Of a stretch of DNA of 45,990 bases, positions 8,101 to 17,203 are shown piece by piece (within the stretch, counting starts at the first letter, position 1; each line of letters starts with the position of its first letter). The notes beneath the pieces were generated by a model that searched no databases, had not been told where the DNA came from, and saw nothing but the letters and a program-made list of their open reading frames with translations. The stretch lies in contig JAPKXQ010000057.1 of the NCBI GenBank assembly GCA_026394765.1, forward strand, positions 1 to 45,990, written 5' to 3'. Position numbers and translations under genes: made by a program. This DNA comes from Methanomicrobiales archaeon. GTDB taxonomy: Archaea; Halobacteriota; Methanomicrobia; Methanomicrobiales; Methanospirillaceae.

Positions 8101-9024
8101 GTGGGTGTGGCCATAGAGGACAAGTGTTCCCTCTGCAATGAACCTGCGGTAATCCGCGGGAGCGAGAATGGCACACGGCTGTGCGGGAGTCACCTGGTCC
8201 TGGATCTGGAGGGCCGTGTTCAGAAGAACATTGCAGAACACTGCATGGTATCATCCGGGGATCATATCGCTCTTGCTCTTTCCGGGGGAAAGGATAGCAC
8301 TGCCCTCCTACTTTTCCTCCATCACCTCCAGCCGGCATGGCATGGCGTGAAAATTACCGCAATCACCGTCGATGAAGGTATTTCCGGATATCGCGAGGAG
8401 ACTGTAATGGCTGCGAAGAACCTGACTGAGCATCTCGGAGTCAGCCACCATATTCACTCCTTCTCCGATTATTTTGGGGATGACCTGGATACGCTTCTTA
8501 AAGGACATGAACAGAGAGCCTGCACCATCTGCGGGGTGTTGCGCAGAAGGGTACTGACCGAGGCAGCCCGGAAGATCGGGGCAACAAAACTTGCGACCGG
8601 TCACAACCGTGACGATGAGGCACAATCGGTACTGATGAATGTGCTGCGTGGCGATCTGGCCCGGCTGGTCCAGGATAGCTCATCTGGGAGCCCAGGATCT
8701 TTTCTTCCGAGAATCAAACCACTCTTAACAATCACAGAGAGAGAGGTCGTGACGTACCTCTTCGTTCGGAATTACTGTACCGATCTGCCGGAATGTCCTT
8801 ATACCGTATCAGCGCTTCGATTAGAGATTCGCGAGATGCTCGAAGAGCTAGAATCCTGGTGTCCTGGGGCCCGCGATGCGCTCATCCGGTCACGGGACGG
8901 CATGAGAAGATATGCCTCGTCCCTAGCTCGTTCCGGAGCACTGCAGGTATGCCGGGAGTGCGGAGAACCCTGCAGCGGGGAGATCTGCCAGGTATGCAAA
9001 ATACTCGCTTCACTGAGGCATTGA
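8101..9024 (+). CDS. tRNA 2-thiouridine synthetase-type PP-loop ATPase (TtuA/Ncs6 family, TIGR00269-like)
   Basis: This 307-residue enzyme should activate a tRNA uridine with ATP and replace oxygen with sulfur. Zinc-type cysteines lie at the N-terminus (CSLC, later CGSH) and C-terminus (VCRECGEP and CQVCK). The PP-loop SGGKDS is at 61-66. C141 and C144 (CTIC) plus C232 (ECPY) match the three cysteines that hold the catalytic 4Fe-4S cluster in TtuA. The start is uncertain: GTG 8101, or GTG 8107. Its 3' end overlaps the convergent fdhD by 15 bases. The preceding sulfur carrier is the likely donor. Confidence 0.9.
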   Translation: MGVAIEDKCSLCNEPAVIRGSENGTRLCGSHLVLDLEGRVQKNIAEHCMVSSGDHIALALSGGKDSTALLLFLHHLQPAWHGVKITAITVDEGISGYREETVMAAKNLTEHLGVSHHIHSFSDYFGDDLDTLLKGHEQRACTICGVLRRRVLTEAARKIGATKLATGHNRDDEAQSVLMNVLRGDLARLVQDSSSGSPGSFLPRIKPLLTITEREVVTYLFVRNYCTDLPECPYTVSALRLEIREMLEELESWCPGARDALIRSRDGMRRYASSLARSGALQVCRECGEPCSGEICQVCKILASLRH

Positions 9025-9789
9025 TTTTTCCTGCTCTGTAGTGACATTGATCCGGTACTGGTGCGTGTATACATTCATCTTCACTCCCCGGACAAATCCA
9101 ACGATAGTTAGGCCGTTTTTATCGGCGATATCTATCGCAAGGGTTGTGGTCGCGCCGCGGGAGACGATGATGGGGATGTTGGCAATCAGGCACTTCCGCG
9201 CCATCTCAGAGGAGATGCGACCCGAAACGATGATGAATGTCTGTGAGAGATCAATTGCGTTCCTGAGTGCATGACCAATGACTCGGTCAAGTGCATTGTG
9301 TCTCCCGATGTCTTCAGACACGGTGATGATCTTATTTGCACCTGCCAGTGCGACGACATGTATGCCCCCGGTCAATTTATGTAGGTCGGAACTCAGGGTG
9401 TTTTTTATCATATCTGTGATGACCACCGTGCTTATAGAGAGGTCAGAGTGAATTTTAGGGAGCTTTTCTGCATCAATATAGGATGCACTCCCCCCGCATC
9501 CCGAGAGGATCGTCTTCTTCGGACCGATGACTTTGAAGAGGTTTTTGGTGATCACTCCGATGCGGTTTGCATCCACCTTGATCGATTCGATCTCATCAAC
9601 GCTCCTTATGACCTGCTCGGTGAAGAGAAACCCGGTGACAAAATTCTCCAGGCCCTCCGGGCTCATCATCGCGGTCATCATGTGCCGTCCGTTCACAAAG
9701 AGGGCATAGGGGATCTCTTCGATGACCTCATGGAGGATCTCTTCAGAATATTCCCCGTTGATGCGTTTACATGGTATCTTACGGTACAT
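9010..9789 (-). CDS. fdhD: Formate dehydrogenase accessory sulfurtransferase FdhD
   Basis: FdhD passes sulfur from a desulfurase to the molybdenum or tungsten cofactor of formate dehydrogenases. Family features: RHMMTAMMSPEGLENFVTGFLFTE split by ordinary FdhD spacing, SGCGGSASY, GGIHVVALA and VSEDIGRHNALDRVIG near the middle, then SGRISSEMA. In E. coli two cysteines (CxxC) carry the persulfide; here C98 is kept but the second is Ser (CGGS). The ATG at 9789 has GGGGGTGA five bases upstream and is preferred over 9819. It lies downstream of LarE and the HTH gene on the same strand with a 69-base gap. Confidence 0.93.
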   Translation of the reverse strand: MYRKIPCKRINGEYSEEILHEVIEEIPYALFVNGRHMMTAMMSPEGLENFVTGFLFTEQVIRSVDEIESIKVDANRIGVITKNLFKVIGPKKTILSGCGGSASYIDAEKLPKIHSDLSISTVVITDMIKNTLSSDLHKLTGGIHVVALAGANKIITVSEDIGRHNALDRVIGHALRNAIDLSQTFIIVSGRISSEMARKCLIANIPIIVSRGATTTLAIDIADKNGLTIVGFVRGVKMNVYTHQYRINVTTEQEKSMPQ

Positions 9790-9858
9790 CACGCTCACCC
9801 CCGCTGGACTGCCACCCATGAGAACGCAACCACTCCCGGACTAGCTTCATACGCACTA

Positions 9859-10662
9859 TTACAACACCTCATCCATGCTCCCGCTCCGGTATCCTTCAAG
9901 GTCAAGGGCTATATATAAAAATCCCAATTTCTTGAATTCACCTACAATCTCGTTCCTCATCGCTACAACCGCGGGTATATCCTCCGGGTCCACTTCGATC
10001 CTCGCAGTATCGCAGTGCAGTCTCACCCGTACCTGGTGAAACCCTCTTGAGTGAAGATACGCTTCTGCTTCTTCGATCATATGGAGACGTTTATCAGTGA
10101 TCTCTTCTCCGTAGGGAATACGCGAGGAGAGACAAGCATCTGAGGGTTTGTCCCAGAAATCGTAACCTCGTTCCCGGGCGATCTTCCTTATATCCACTTT
10201 GGTGATGCCTGCATCGATGAAGGGATGCAAAATTCCTTCTTCGGTACTTGCGATGATGCCAGGGCGGTGTTCGTCCATATCTGAGCAGTTGACTCCATCG
10301 GCAACACTGGAGATGCCAAGTTCATGAGCCCTCCTCTTTAAGACCTGCGCATCTCTCTTCTTGCAATGATAGCAGCGATCTGGAGGATTCTCTCTGATCA
10401 CATCAGGGGGGACAGGCTGCCTGATGATCTCGAGTGAGAGGCCCAGGTCATGACTGATCCGCTGCGCTTCTCTCAATGCCGATCTCGGGACAAGTGGACT
10501 GTCAAGATAGACGCAGTGGGCTCTCTCCCCGAGAACTTCTTTTGCTACCCCTGCGAGAAGAGCGCTGTCAACCCCGCCCGAATAGGCGATGAGCATAGAC
10601 CGCCTAATGGCAATCTGGTCTTTAAGATCTGCGTACTTGCAGTCTCTTCCTTCTTTGTCCAT
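9859..10662 (-). CDS. larE: ATP-dependent sulfur transferase LarE
   Basis: LarE inserts sulfur into the pyridinium biscarboxylate precursor of the nickel-pincer cofactor. PP-loop SGGVDS lies at 28-33. Three cysteines are seen: C97 and C100 (RCYHCKKRD) and C177 (SDACLSSRIPYG). The last matches the sacrificial cysteine of Lactiplantibacillus LarE. The three-cysteine pattern marks the type that carries a 4Fe-4S cluster and can act catalytically, as described for the Thermotoga enzyme. LarB and LarC are not in the window. It follows the HTH regulator by 50 bases and precedes fdhD, so co-regulation with the cysteine regulon is likely. Confidence 0.93.
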   Translation of the reverse strand: MDKEGRDCKYADLKDQIAIRRSMLIAYSGGVDSALLAGVAKEVLGERAHCVYLDSPLVPRSALREAQRISHDLGLSLEIIRQPVPPDVIRENPPDRCYHCKKRDAQVLKRRAHELGISSVADGVNCSDMDEHRPGIIASTEEGILHPFIDAGITKVDIRKIARERGYDFWDKPSDACLSSRIPYGEEITDKRLHMIEEAEAYLHSRGFHQVRVRLHCDTARIEVDPEDIPAVVAMRNEIVGEFKKLGFLYIALDLEGYRSGSMDEVL

Positions 10663-10713
10663 GAAGACGAAGATCTCTCTTTGGACGGAATATCCTCATG
10701 GGGCCGCCTAATA

Positions 10714-11043
10714 TCAGGACCCGCACCCCGTTGTTTGGGACCCGCACTGGTCCCCCTCTTCTCTCAACTGTTTGCAGATGTCACAGATACGGGCAACAAG
10801 GTTTTCTACTTTACCTTCCTTGAGGTCCTGTGCAAGGCGTTCAATCGACCGTTTTACTGTATCCTCAAACTCGATACGGTACCCGCGTTTACCTGAGATA
10901 TACTGGGATACGGCGGAAGGGGCAATCTCCAGCATTTTAGATGCTTCAACCTGGGACACCCCGCACCTAACCAGTTCGACAGCAATTGCCGCCCTGATTG
11001 CGGGCAGGACATCCCATACGATCTTCTGACAGGGTGCCTGCAT
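10714..11043 (-). CDS. HTH transcriptional regulator with C-terminal cysteine cluster; candidate cysteine-regulon repressor
   Basis: The 109-residue protein resembles the archaeal COG2522 group of small regulators. The HTH is clear: VSQVEASKMLEIAPSAVSQY (residues 29-48), then ISGKRG. A helical region follows, and four cysteines end the protein: C87, C90 (CDIC), C100 and C107, spaced CX2C-X9-C-X6-C. These could hold an Fe-S cluster or zinc or sense thiols. Its own promoter has a TATA box (CTTATAAG, 11103-11110) followed by a perfect TTCACAATTGTGAA, the same site found before four other transcription units. It is therefore the best candidate for the protein that binds this palindrome; that link is inference. 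Confidence 0.87.
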   Translation of the reverse strand: MQAPCQKIVWDVLPAIRAAIAVELVRCGVSQVEASKMLEIAPSAVSQYISGKRGYRIEFEDTVKRSIERLAQDLKEGKVENLVARICDICKQLREEGDQCGSQTTGCGS

Positions 11044-11084
11044 TCTCTCACACTCTGAGCATAACCTTCCATATTTGTATGGCT

Positions 11085-11110
11085 TTCACAATTGTGAATC
11101 AACTTATAAG
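11085..11110 (-). promoter_or_regulatory. Promoter and operator copy 3 of the HTH regulator gene
   Basis: A TATA box CTTATAAG (11103-11110) is followed, reading leftward, by the perfect 14-base palindrome TTCACAATTGTGAA at 11085-11098. Transcription should start near 11080, so the operator fills the space between TATA and start, the usual place for archaeal autorepression. Confidence 0.8.
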
Positions 11111-11213
11111 CTCAAAATAGTTTGCAATCTCATCCCCCAATTTTTTGATTTTGGAACTATCTCGAACCCCCTCAAAGGATTCTAATGAAGGATTATCTGC
11201 CGCTTACAAAATC

Positions 11214-11262
11214 TATAAATAATCACATTTGTTATCAAATAAGGTAAGTTCACAATTGTGAA
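11214..11262 (+). promoter_or_regulatory. Promoter and operator copy 4 of the tRNA-Cys/SepCysS operon
   Basis: TATAAAT at 11214-11220 predicts a start near 11244. The perfect palindrome TTCACAATTGTGAA at 11249-11262 lies at about +5 to +18, ending six bases before the mature tRNA. No other promoter-like element is seen between it and SepCysS, so one promoter probably serves both tRNA and mRNA. Confidence 0.8.
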
Positions 11263-11268
11263 TATAAT

Positions 11269-11340
11269 GCCCGGGTGGCAGAGCGGCGATGCGTCAGACT
11301 GCAGATCTGATCTACATGAGTTCAATTCTCATCCCGGGCT
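11269..11340 (+). tRNA. tRNA-Cys (anticodon GCA), first copy
   Basis: A 72-base cloverleaf. The acceptor stem GCCCGGG/CCCGGGC is perfect, the anticodon stem is TCAGA/TCTGA around loop CTGCAGA, and the T arm is ATGAG-TTCAATT-CTCAT. The anticodon GCA is at 11301-11303. The discriminator is U73 and G follows the anticodon, both expected for archaeal tRNA-Cys and for SepRS recognition. No CCA is encoded. It ends 15 bases before the SepCysS start codon and must be cut from a joint transcript if the promoter at 11214 is the only one. Confidence 0.96.
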
Positions 11341-11355
11341 CTCAGGTGACACACA

Positions 11356-12720
11356 ATGGATAACAGGATAGATAACGTCTTTCGAGCCCTCTTTACACTT
11401 GAGGATCTGCGGGAGATCCACCGGAATGCGCTCCCCACTGGTCTTGATGCTGAAGAGGAGGAGCAGTACCGGCAAGTCCTGGCCCGCCTGGAAGGGATCA
11501 TCACTGACATAGAGCAGGGAAGAGCAGCAAAAGAGATCACAAAGATCGCTGGCACCATCGATGTCCGTACCCGGGAAGAGAATTTCATCAACATCCAGCC
11601 CATTCAGGCTGCTGGCAGGCTGACCCCTGAAGCACGAAAGGCGGTGATCGCATACGGAGACGGGTATTCGACCTGTGACGCCTGCCGTAAACCCTTCCGC
11701 CTCGACAAGATCTCTAGGCCTGGGATTTCCGAGTTCCACGCAGACCTTGCAAAGTTTGTAAATATGGACCAGGCCCGGGTCGTGCCCGGAGCCCGGCGCG
11801 GGTTCCAGGCAGTTGCCTCCACCCTGGTGGCCAAAGGGGACTCGGTGATAGTCTCTGCCCTGGCCCATTACACCGAGTTCTTATCTGTGGAGAATGCGGG
11901 AGGCGTGGTGAAGGAAGTCCCGTTGGACAATAGCAACATCGTCACCGCAGACGCAACCGCTCAGAAGATCGAGGAGGTCATCCGCGAGACCGGGAGGTCC
12001 CCGGTGCTGGTGATGATGGACCATTTCGACTACCAGTTTGCCAATGAGCATGATATTTCCGGGATCGGAAAAGTCGCGCACCAGTACGACATCCCGCTCC
12101 TCTACAACGGGGCATACACCGTCGGAGTGATGCCGGTTGACGGCAAGAAGATCGGGGCTGACTTTGTCGTTGGCTCAGGGCATAAGAGCATGGCATCGGT
12201 CGCGCCGTCCGGGGTGCTGGCGATGACTGATGAATGGGTTCCTTCCGCGCTCCGCACCACCGGTATGGTGGGTGATGTGACAAAGCGGAAGTTCGGCATC
12301 AAGGAGGTGGAGATGCTCGGGTGCACGCTGATGGGCGGGACTCTTCTCTCTATGATGGCATCGTTCCCGACCGTCAAAGCACGGACGCTGAGGTGGGACG
12401 ACGAATTAAAAAGGTCCAACTACTTCGTCGACCGTCTGCTGAAAATATCAGGTAGCAAAGTGCTCTCTGAGTATCCGCGCAAGCATACACTCACGAAGGT
12501 GGACACCACCATGAGTTTCGATACAGTTGCTAAGACCCATAAACGGCGTGGATTCTACTTCAGCGACGAACTGTCATCCCGTGGGATTACAGGCGAGTTT
12601 GCCGGTGCAACGAGGACCTGGAAGCTGAACACCTACGGACTCAATGGCAGGCAAATCCGGTACCTTGCTGACGCATTCACCGAGATTGCGCAAAAATACG
12701 AAATACCTGTGCAAAAGTGA
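11356..12720 (+). CDS. pscS: O-phosphoseryl-tRNA(Cys):Cys-tRNA synthase (SepCysS)
   Basis: SepCysS converts phosphoseryl-tRNA-Cys, made by SepRS, into Cys-tRNA-Cys with PLP and a sulfur donor. The 454-residue protein has the PLP lysine K277 in GSGHKSMA. The three cysteines known to be needed are present: C107 and C110 in STCDAC, and C323 in MLGCTLMGG. Before the catalytic core lies a helical N-terminal extension of about 75 residues; similar extensions in some methanogens resemble SepCysE, which links SepRS and SepCysS, but that relation needs alignment. The gene follows tRNA-Cys directly, and metY follows after 10 bases. Confidence 0.96.
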   Translation: MDNRIDNVFRALFTLEDLREIHRNALPTGLDAEEEEQYRQVLARLEGIITDIEQGRAAKEITKIAGTIDVRTREENFINIQPIQAAGRLTPEARKAVIAYGDGYSTCDACRKPFRLDKISRPGISEFHADLAKFVNMDQARVVPGARRGFQAVASTLVAKGDSVIVSALAHYTEFLSVENAGGVVKEVPLDNSNIVTADATAQKIEEVIRETGRSPVLVMMDHFDYQFANEHDISGIGKVAHQYDIPLLYNGAYTVGVMPVDGKKIGADFVVGSGHKSMASVAPSGVLAMTDEWVPSALRTTGMVGDVTKRKFGIKEVEMLGCTLMGGTLLSMMASFPTVKARTLRWDDELKRSNYFVDRLLKISGSKVLSEYPRKHTLTKVDTTMSFDTVAKTHKRRGFYFSDELSSRGITGEFAGATRTWKLNTYGLNGRQIRYLADAFTEIAQKYEIPVQK

Positions 12721-12730
12721 GGAACTCCCT

Positions 12731-14026
12731 ATGTCAGATCCAAAATTCCGTTTAGGAACTACCGCCCTTTATGCAGGGCAGGTGCCAGACCCGACAACCG
12801 GGTCACGAACAGTACCGATCTACCAGACGACTTCGTACGTGTTTAAGAACACAGAACATGCTGAAAACCTGTTTGGTCTAAAAGAACTCGGGAATATCTA
12901 CACCCGGCTTATGAACCCGACAACAGACGTCTTAGAGAAGCGCATGGCTGCAATTGAGGGAGGGACCGGTGCCATCGCAACCGCGTCGGGAGCCGCAGCC
13001 ATCACCTATGCGATCTTAAATATCACTCGACCAGGTGACGAGATCGTCTCGGCTGACAACCTGTATGGCGGCACGTACGAGTTCTTCCACTATACTCTCC
13101 CGAAGTTTGGGCGTCATGTCACCTTCGTGGACTCGTCAAGTCCCGAGGATTTCAGGAGAGCTATCACTAGTAAGACAAAGGCTGTATATGCCGAGACCAT
13201 CGGCAACCCAAAACTGGATGTCCCGGACTTTGAAAAGATTGCAAAGATAGCCCATGATGCCGGCGTGCCACTTATTGTAGATAACACGACCGGAGTCGGT
13301 CTTGTCCGCCCGATCGATTTTGGTGCGGATATCGTGGTCCATTCGGCAACCAAGTACATCGGAGGTCATGGGAACTCTCTTGGAGGCATCATTGTCGACT
13401 CAGGCAGATTCGCATGGGACAACGGTAAGTTCCCCGAGTTCACCGAGCCGGACCCGAGCTATCATGGCCTCAAATACTGGGAGACGTTCGGCAACTTCCC
13501 GGGGCTTGGTAACGTTGCATTTGTCTTTAAGATCCGTATCTCACTCATGCGAGACACTGGGGCCGTTCTCAGCCCTTTTAATGCCTGGCTCTTCCTTATC
13601 GGCCTTGAGACCCTGCACCTGCGGGTGCCTCGCCACTCAGAGAATGCCCTGGCTGTCGCGGAGTTCCTTAATACCCACCCAAAGGTTGCATGGGTGAACT
13701 ATCCCGGACTTTCTGATAACCCCAACCACGCGCTCACAAAGAGATACCTTACCGGGGGTTATGGTCCTCTTGTCGGTGTTGGCATACGTGGCGGCGAGGT
13801 GGCGAGCAGGAAGTTCATTGACAACCTCAAACTCTTCAGCAACCTCGCCAATATTGGGGACTCAAAAAGCCTCGTGATTCACCCGTCAAGCACGACCCAC
13901 CAGCAACTCACGGTCGAGGAACAGGCAAAGACCGGGGTCACACCTGACTTCGTCAGGCTCTCTATAGGCACCGAGGATATCGAGGATATATTAGATGATC
14001 TCGAACAAGCCCTAGCGGCAGTGTGA
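12731..14026 (+). CDS. metY: O-acetylhomoserine sulfhydrylase (MetY)
   Basis: This 431-residue PLP enzyme of the Cys/Met metabolism family makes homocysteine from O-acetylhomoserine and sulfide. PLP lysine K208 lies in [12 protein letters not shown]. The MetY-type insert ([13 protein letters not shown]) and the C-terminal [10 protein letters not shown] separate it from cystathionine enzymes. The ATG at 12731 begins [17 protein letters not shown], the normal start; it lies 10 bases after the SepCysS stop, with MetX 93 bases downstream. Position in the tRNA-Cys/SepCysS unit joins methionine synthesis to cysteine control. Confidence 0.95.
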   Translation: MSDPKFRLGTTALYAGQVPDPTTGSRTVPIYQTTSYVFKNTEHAENLFGLKELGNIYTRLMNPTTDVLEKRMAAIEGGTGAIATASGAAAITYAILNITRPGDEIVSADNLYGGTYEFFHYTLPKFGRHVTFVDSSSPEDFRRAITSKTKAVYAETIGNPKLDVPDFEKIAKIAHDAGVPLIVDNTTGVGLVRPIDFGADIVVHSATKYIGGHGNSLGGIIVDSGRFAWDNGKFPEFTEPDPSYHGLKYWETFGNFPGLGNVAFVFKIRISLMRDTGAVLSPFNAWLFLIGLETLHLRVPRHSENALAVAEFLNTHPKVAWVNYPGLSDNPNHALTKRYLTGGYGPLVGVGIRGGEVASRKFIDNLKLFSNLANIGDSKSLVIHPSSTTHQQLTVEEQAKTGVTPDFVRLSIGTEDIEDILDDLEQALAAV

Positions 14027-14119
14027 TATGACTATCAATCATCATTGGATTTACAGGAATGAGAGAGGATATTTGGGGGGTCCTCGCAGAACTCAGCTGG
14101 TGGAGGAAGGTGCTTGTCG

Positions 14120-15610
14120 ATGATCAAAGGTTTTGTAGGTACAGTGAAGACAGAGTACTACTTCCATCCATCCCAGCTCGAACTGGAGAGCGGGGAGACC
14201 CTTCCTTCTCTGACAATTGCCTATGAGACCTATGGTTCACTGAACCGGGACGCAAGCAATGCTATCTTACTCTGCCATGCTCTGTCAGGGGATGCCCATG
14301 TCGCGGGGCATCATGAAGGAGAGAAGAAGGCGGGCTGGTGGGACGGAGTTGTTGGTCCGGGAAAGGCGTTTGATACTGACCAGTATTTTATCATCTGCTC
14401 CAATGTTATCGGCGGGTGCAAGGGCTCAACTGGCCCTTCATCAGTCAGTCCTGTAACAGGAAGACCCTACGCCACCTCCTTTCCTGTCATCACAATAAAA
14501 GACATGGTCAATGCCCAGAAACTGCTCATTGACCACCTTGGGATCTGCCGGCTCTTCGCGGTCGCGGGCGGATCGATGGGCGGTATGCAGGTGCTCCAGT
14601 GGACTGTCACTCACCCGGATAAGGTGAAAAGAGCGGTAGTGATTGCGAGCACCGGGTATTCCACACCCCAGCAGATCGCTTTTAACGAGGTCGGACGCCG
14701 GGCAATAATCTCGGACCCCGAGTGGAATGGCGGGAACTATTATGACCGTAAGTCCTACGACTCCAGCGGTCCGGACCGGGGGCTCGCCCTCGCCCGGATG
14801 GTCGGGCACATCACCTACCTATCCAATGAGTCGATGCATGAAAAGTTTGGCAGGTCATTACAAGGCAAGGACCGGATCGGGTTTGACTTCTCCACGGATT
14901 TTGCAGTCGAGAGTTACCTTCACCACCAGGGCGACACCTTTACCAAACGGTTTGATGCCAACTCATATCTCTATATCACAAAAGCTATCGATTACTTTGA
15001 CCTGACAAAAGAGGGGTCGCTGGCCATAGGACTTGCAGGAGTAAAGGCATCATTCCTCGTCATCTCGGTCTCATCAGACTGGCTCTACCCGCCGTACCAG
15101 TCGCAGGAGGTAGTCTCGGCTCTCGCGGCAAATGACCGGGATGTTCACTATTGTGAGATCCGGTCCAACTACGGGCATGATGCCTTCCTCTTGGAATCGG
15201 GTCAGCTGAACTACCTGATAGGGAAGTTTCTTTCCCATACCGTGGTTGCGGATGTCATGATTGAGGATATCCAGCTCATCGAGGAGGGGACGACCATTGC
15301 CATTGCAGCAAGGCGGATGATTGCGACTGGTGTAAACCACCTCCCTGTTCTCTCACCCGATGAAAGACTCGTGGGAATCGTGACCTCATGGGATATTGCC
15401 AAAGCGGTGGCCTCCAATTTTTTGTGGCTGGATGAGATAATGTCACGTGACGTCATCACCACAACCCCTGATGAGCCGATTGAGGCTGCAACTAAGAAGA
15501 TGGAGGACCACCAGATATCAGCTCTTCCGGTAGTAGATGGTGATAGGCATGTCATTGGGCTTGTTACCAGTGATGCCATCACCATGCTTATCGGAAGGTG
15601 GAATGTATGA
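14120..15610 (+). CDS. metX: Homoserine O-acetyltransferase with C-terminal CBS pair (MetX-CBS)
   Basis: Residues 1-370 are the alpha/beta-hydrolase MetX, which acetylates homoserine with acetyl-CoA. The nucleophile is S152 in AGGSMGGMQ, with [24 protein letters not shown] and YGHDAFL as family marks. Residues about 380-495 are two CBS motifs ([20 protein letters not shown] and [20 protein letters not shown]). Such CBS pairs usually bind adenosyl ligands, so feedback by S-adenosylmethionine or ATP is a reasonable guess. The ATG at 14120 is nine bases after GGAGGAAGG; TTG 14114 is too close. Confidence 0.94.
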   Translation: MIKGFVGTVKTEYYFHPSQLELESGETLPSLTIAYETYGSLNRDASNAILLCHALSGDAHVAGHHEGEKKAGWWDGVVGPGKAFDTDQYFIICSNVIGGCKGSTGPSSVSPVTGRPYATSFPVITIKDMVNAQKLLIDHLGICRLFAVAGGSMGGMQVLQWTVTHPDKVKRAVVIASTGYSTPQQIAFNEVGRRAIISDPEWNGGNYYDRKSYDSSGPDRGLALARMVGHITYLSNESMHEKFGRSLQGKDRIGFDFSTDFAVESYLHHQGDTFTKRFDANSYLYITKAIDYFDLTKEGSLAIGLAGVKASFLVISVSSDWLYPPYQSQEVVSALAANDRDVHYCEIRSNYGHDAFLLESGQLNYLIGKFLSHTVVADVMIEDIQLIEEGTTIAIAARRMIATGVNHLPVLSPDERLVGIVTSWDIAKAVASNFLWLDEIMSRDVITTTPDEPIEAATKKMEDHQISALPVVDGDRHVIGLVTSDAITMLIGRWNV

Positions 15611-15860
15611 TGACCTCTCTCACCATGCAGACTGCATTGGGGATCGCAAGTGCGGCAAAGAATGCCCTCCTATGACTGGGCACGCTGGAAGTGACCAAGT
15701 TGATGCTGTCCCCTTATGCTCTCCTGACAAGCAGATTTGGTTCTCTCCAGTGCGCACTCGCTACTTTCAAAGGTCTAGAAGAATCGCTCATAGCAGCATC
15801 GATCGATCTGAAAAGAGCACTCTTTGGGTTGGTTGCAAGGAATTTATGCAACATGGATAA
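15603..15860 (+). CDS. Small cysteine-containing ORF coupled to metX, possibly decayed
   Basis: An ATG at 15603 overlaps the metX stop and is preceded by GGAAGGTGG, which suggests translational coupling. It encodes 85 residues with a Cys-rich front ([13 protein letters not shown]) loosely like a ferredoxin motif but with wrong spacing; the second half is arginine-rich and looks non-native. It may be a broken ferredoxin-like gene. The rest of the gap to thiI (15861-16048) shows nothing. Confidence 0.3.
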   Translation: MYDDLSHHADCIGDRKCGKECPPMTGHAGSDQVDAVPLCSPDKQIWFSPVRTRYFQRSRRIAHSSIDRSEKSTLWVGCKEFMQHG

Positions 15861-16048
15861 AGGCCATCCGTCTGCTGATCTCTCGATTATTATCTTCCCA
15901 GATTGAAGGAACCGAATGTGTATTCATGGGCCCTACTGTAAAACTCCGCTCAAGGAGACTGACATGAACCCTCAAAAACCTATTCTCAAAGACAAAACGA
16001 CAGAACAATCTGATACAGGGGGCCCGCACTCATGAGAGGCATCAAGAT

Positions 16049-17158
16049 ATGACTAAAAAATGGCTTGTCCGCTATTCGGAAATATTTTTGAAGTCCGATC
16101 CCGTCAGGCGCAGATGGGAGAACCAACTTATGGACAACATCCGGGATGTGATGCCTGATGCCAGGACCCGGAGTGAACGAGGCCGCATATGGCTGGAAGG
16201 TGACGTAGACCCCACCCTCCTGAAAAATATCTTCGGAGTGGTCTCTTTTTCCAAGGTGGATCATGTCCATCTCAAGGACCTTGAGTCCGGTCTCCTCACC
16301 TATTGCCATACCTTGGGGATGGAAAAGGCCAGGACCTTTGCCTTACGCATAAAGCGGGTCGGCTCCCATCCATTTACCTCACAGGAGAAAGCTGTCGATT
16401 GCGGCAACCTAATCCGAAAAGAGTTTTCGGCCCTCAAGGTGAACCTTGCAACTCCCGATAAGGAGATATTCATCGAGATACGGGGTGATGATTGTTACTT
16501 CTTTGATTCGGTCACAGGGGCGGTTGGCGGTCTTCCTCTTGCTGTCGAAGGAACACTGGTATCTCTTATATCCGGGGGTATTGACTCCCCTGTTGCCGCA
16601 TGGATGATGATGAAGCGGGGCTGCAGGATCGTTCCCCTCTATGTGAATCTGGAGGGTGTTCTTGATGAGAGCAATTATATCAGGGCACAACAGGTTATCG
16701 GAGCCCTGCGGTCGTATCAGCCCGACATCGCTCTCCAGGTGGTCACTGATTCCTACCTATCATCGGCATGGCAGGAACTGATGCAGTCCGGTCAGGAGCG
16801 ATATACCTGCATCTTCTGCAAGAGGAGGATGTACCGGGTTGCGGAGGCGTTCGCACGAAATGTTGGTGCTAAGGGAGTCGTCACCGGAGAATCGATCGGC
16901 CAGGTTGCCTCACAGACCCTCGATAACCTGATGGTTCTGAACGATGTGGCCCAAATACCAGTGTACCGCCCCCTCATCGGATTTGATAAGGATGAGATCA
17001 TTAGAATTGCTCGTGAGATCGGGACCTATCTTCCGTCCATCAGTAAAGCTTCCGGGTGCCGGGCTGTCCCTAAAAAGCCCTCAACGTCTGCATCCCTTAA
17101 GATGGTCAAGGGTATTGAGCAGCATATGGGCGCATCTTCGATCAGATTACCGGTATGA
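16049..17158 (+). CDS. thiI: tRNA 4-thiouridine synthase ThiI, archaeal type without rhodanese domain
   Basis: ThiI adenylates U8 of tRNA and replaces oxygen with sulfur. The N-terminal ferredoxin-like and THUMP regions cover residues 1-165; the PP-loop SGGIDS is at 175-180. There is no rhodanese domain. The CxxC C254-C257 (TCIFCKRRM) is the pair reported essential in methanogen ThiI. GCRAVPKKPSTSAS near the C-terminus is typical. The 369-residue length is normal. It is on the same strand as metX but 438 bases away and may have its own promoter. Confidence 0.93.
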   Translation: MTKKWLVRYSEIFLKSDPVRRRWENQLMDNIRDVMPDARTRSERGRIWLEGDVDPTLLKNIFGVVSFSKVDHVHLKDLESGLLTYCHTLGMEKARTFALRIKRVGSHPFTSQEKAVDCGNLIRKEFSALKVNLATPDKEIFIEIRGDDCYFFDSVTGAVGGLPLAVEGTLVSLISGGIDSPVAAWMMMKRGCRIVPLYVNLEGVLDESNYIRAQQVIGALRSYQPDIALQVVTDSYLSSAWQELMQSGQERYTCIFCKRRMYRVAEAFARNVGAKGVVTGESIGQVASQTLDNLMVLNDVAQIPVYRPLIGFDKDEIIRIAREIGTYLPSISKASGCRAVPKKPSTSASLKMVKGIEQHMGASSIRLPV

Positions 17159-17203
17159 TTCCCGGTAGGTATCGTGAAAAGATAACAAAAATTCAGGTGT
17201 ATC

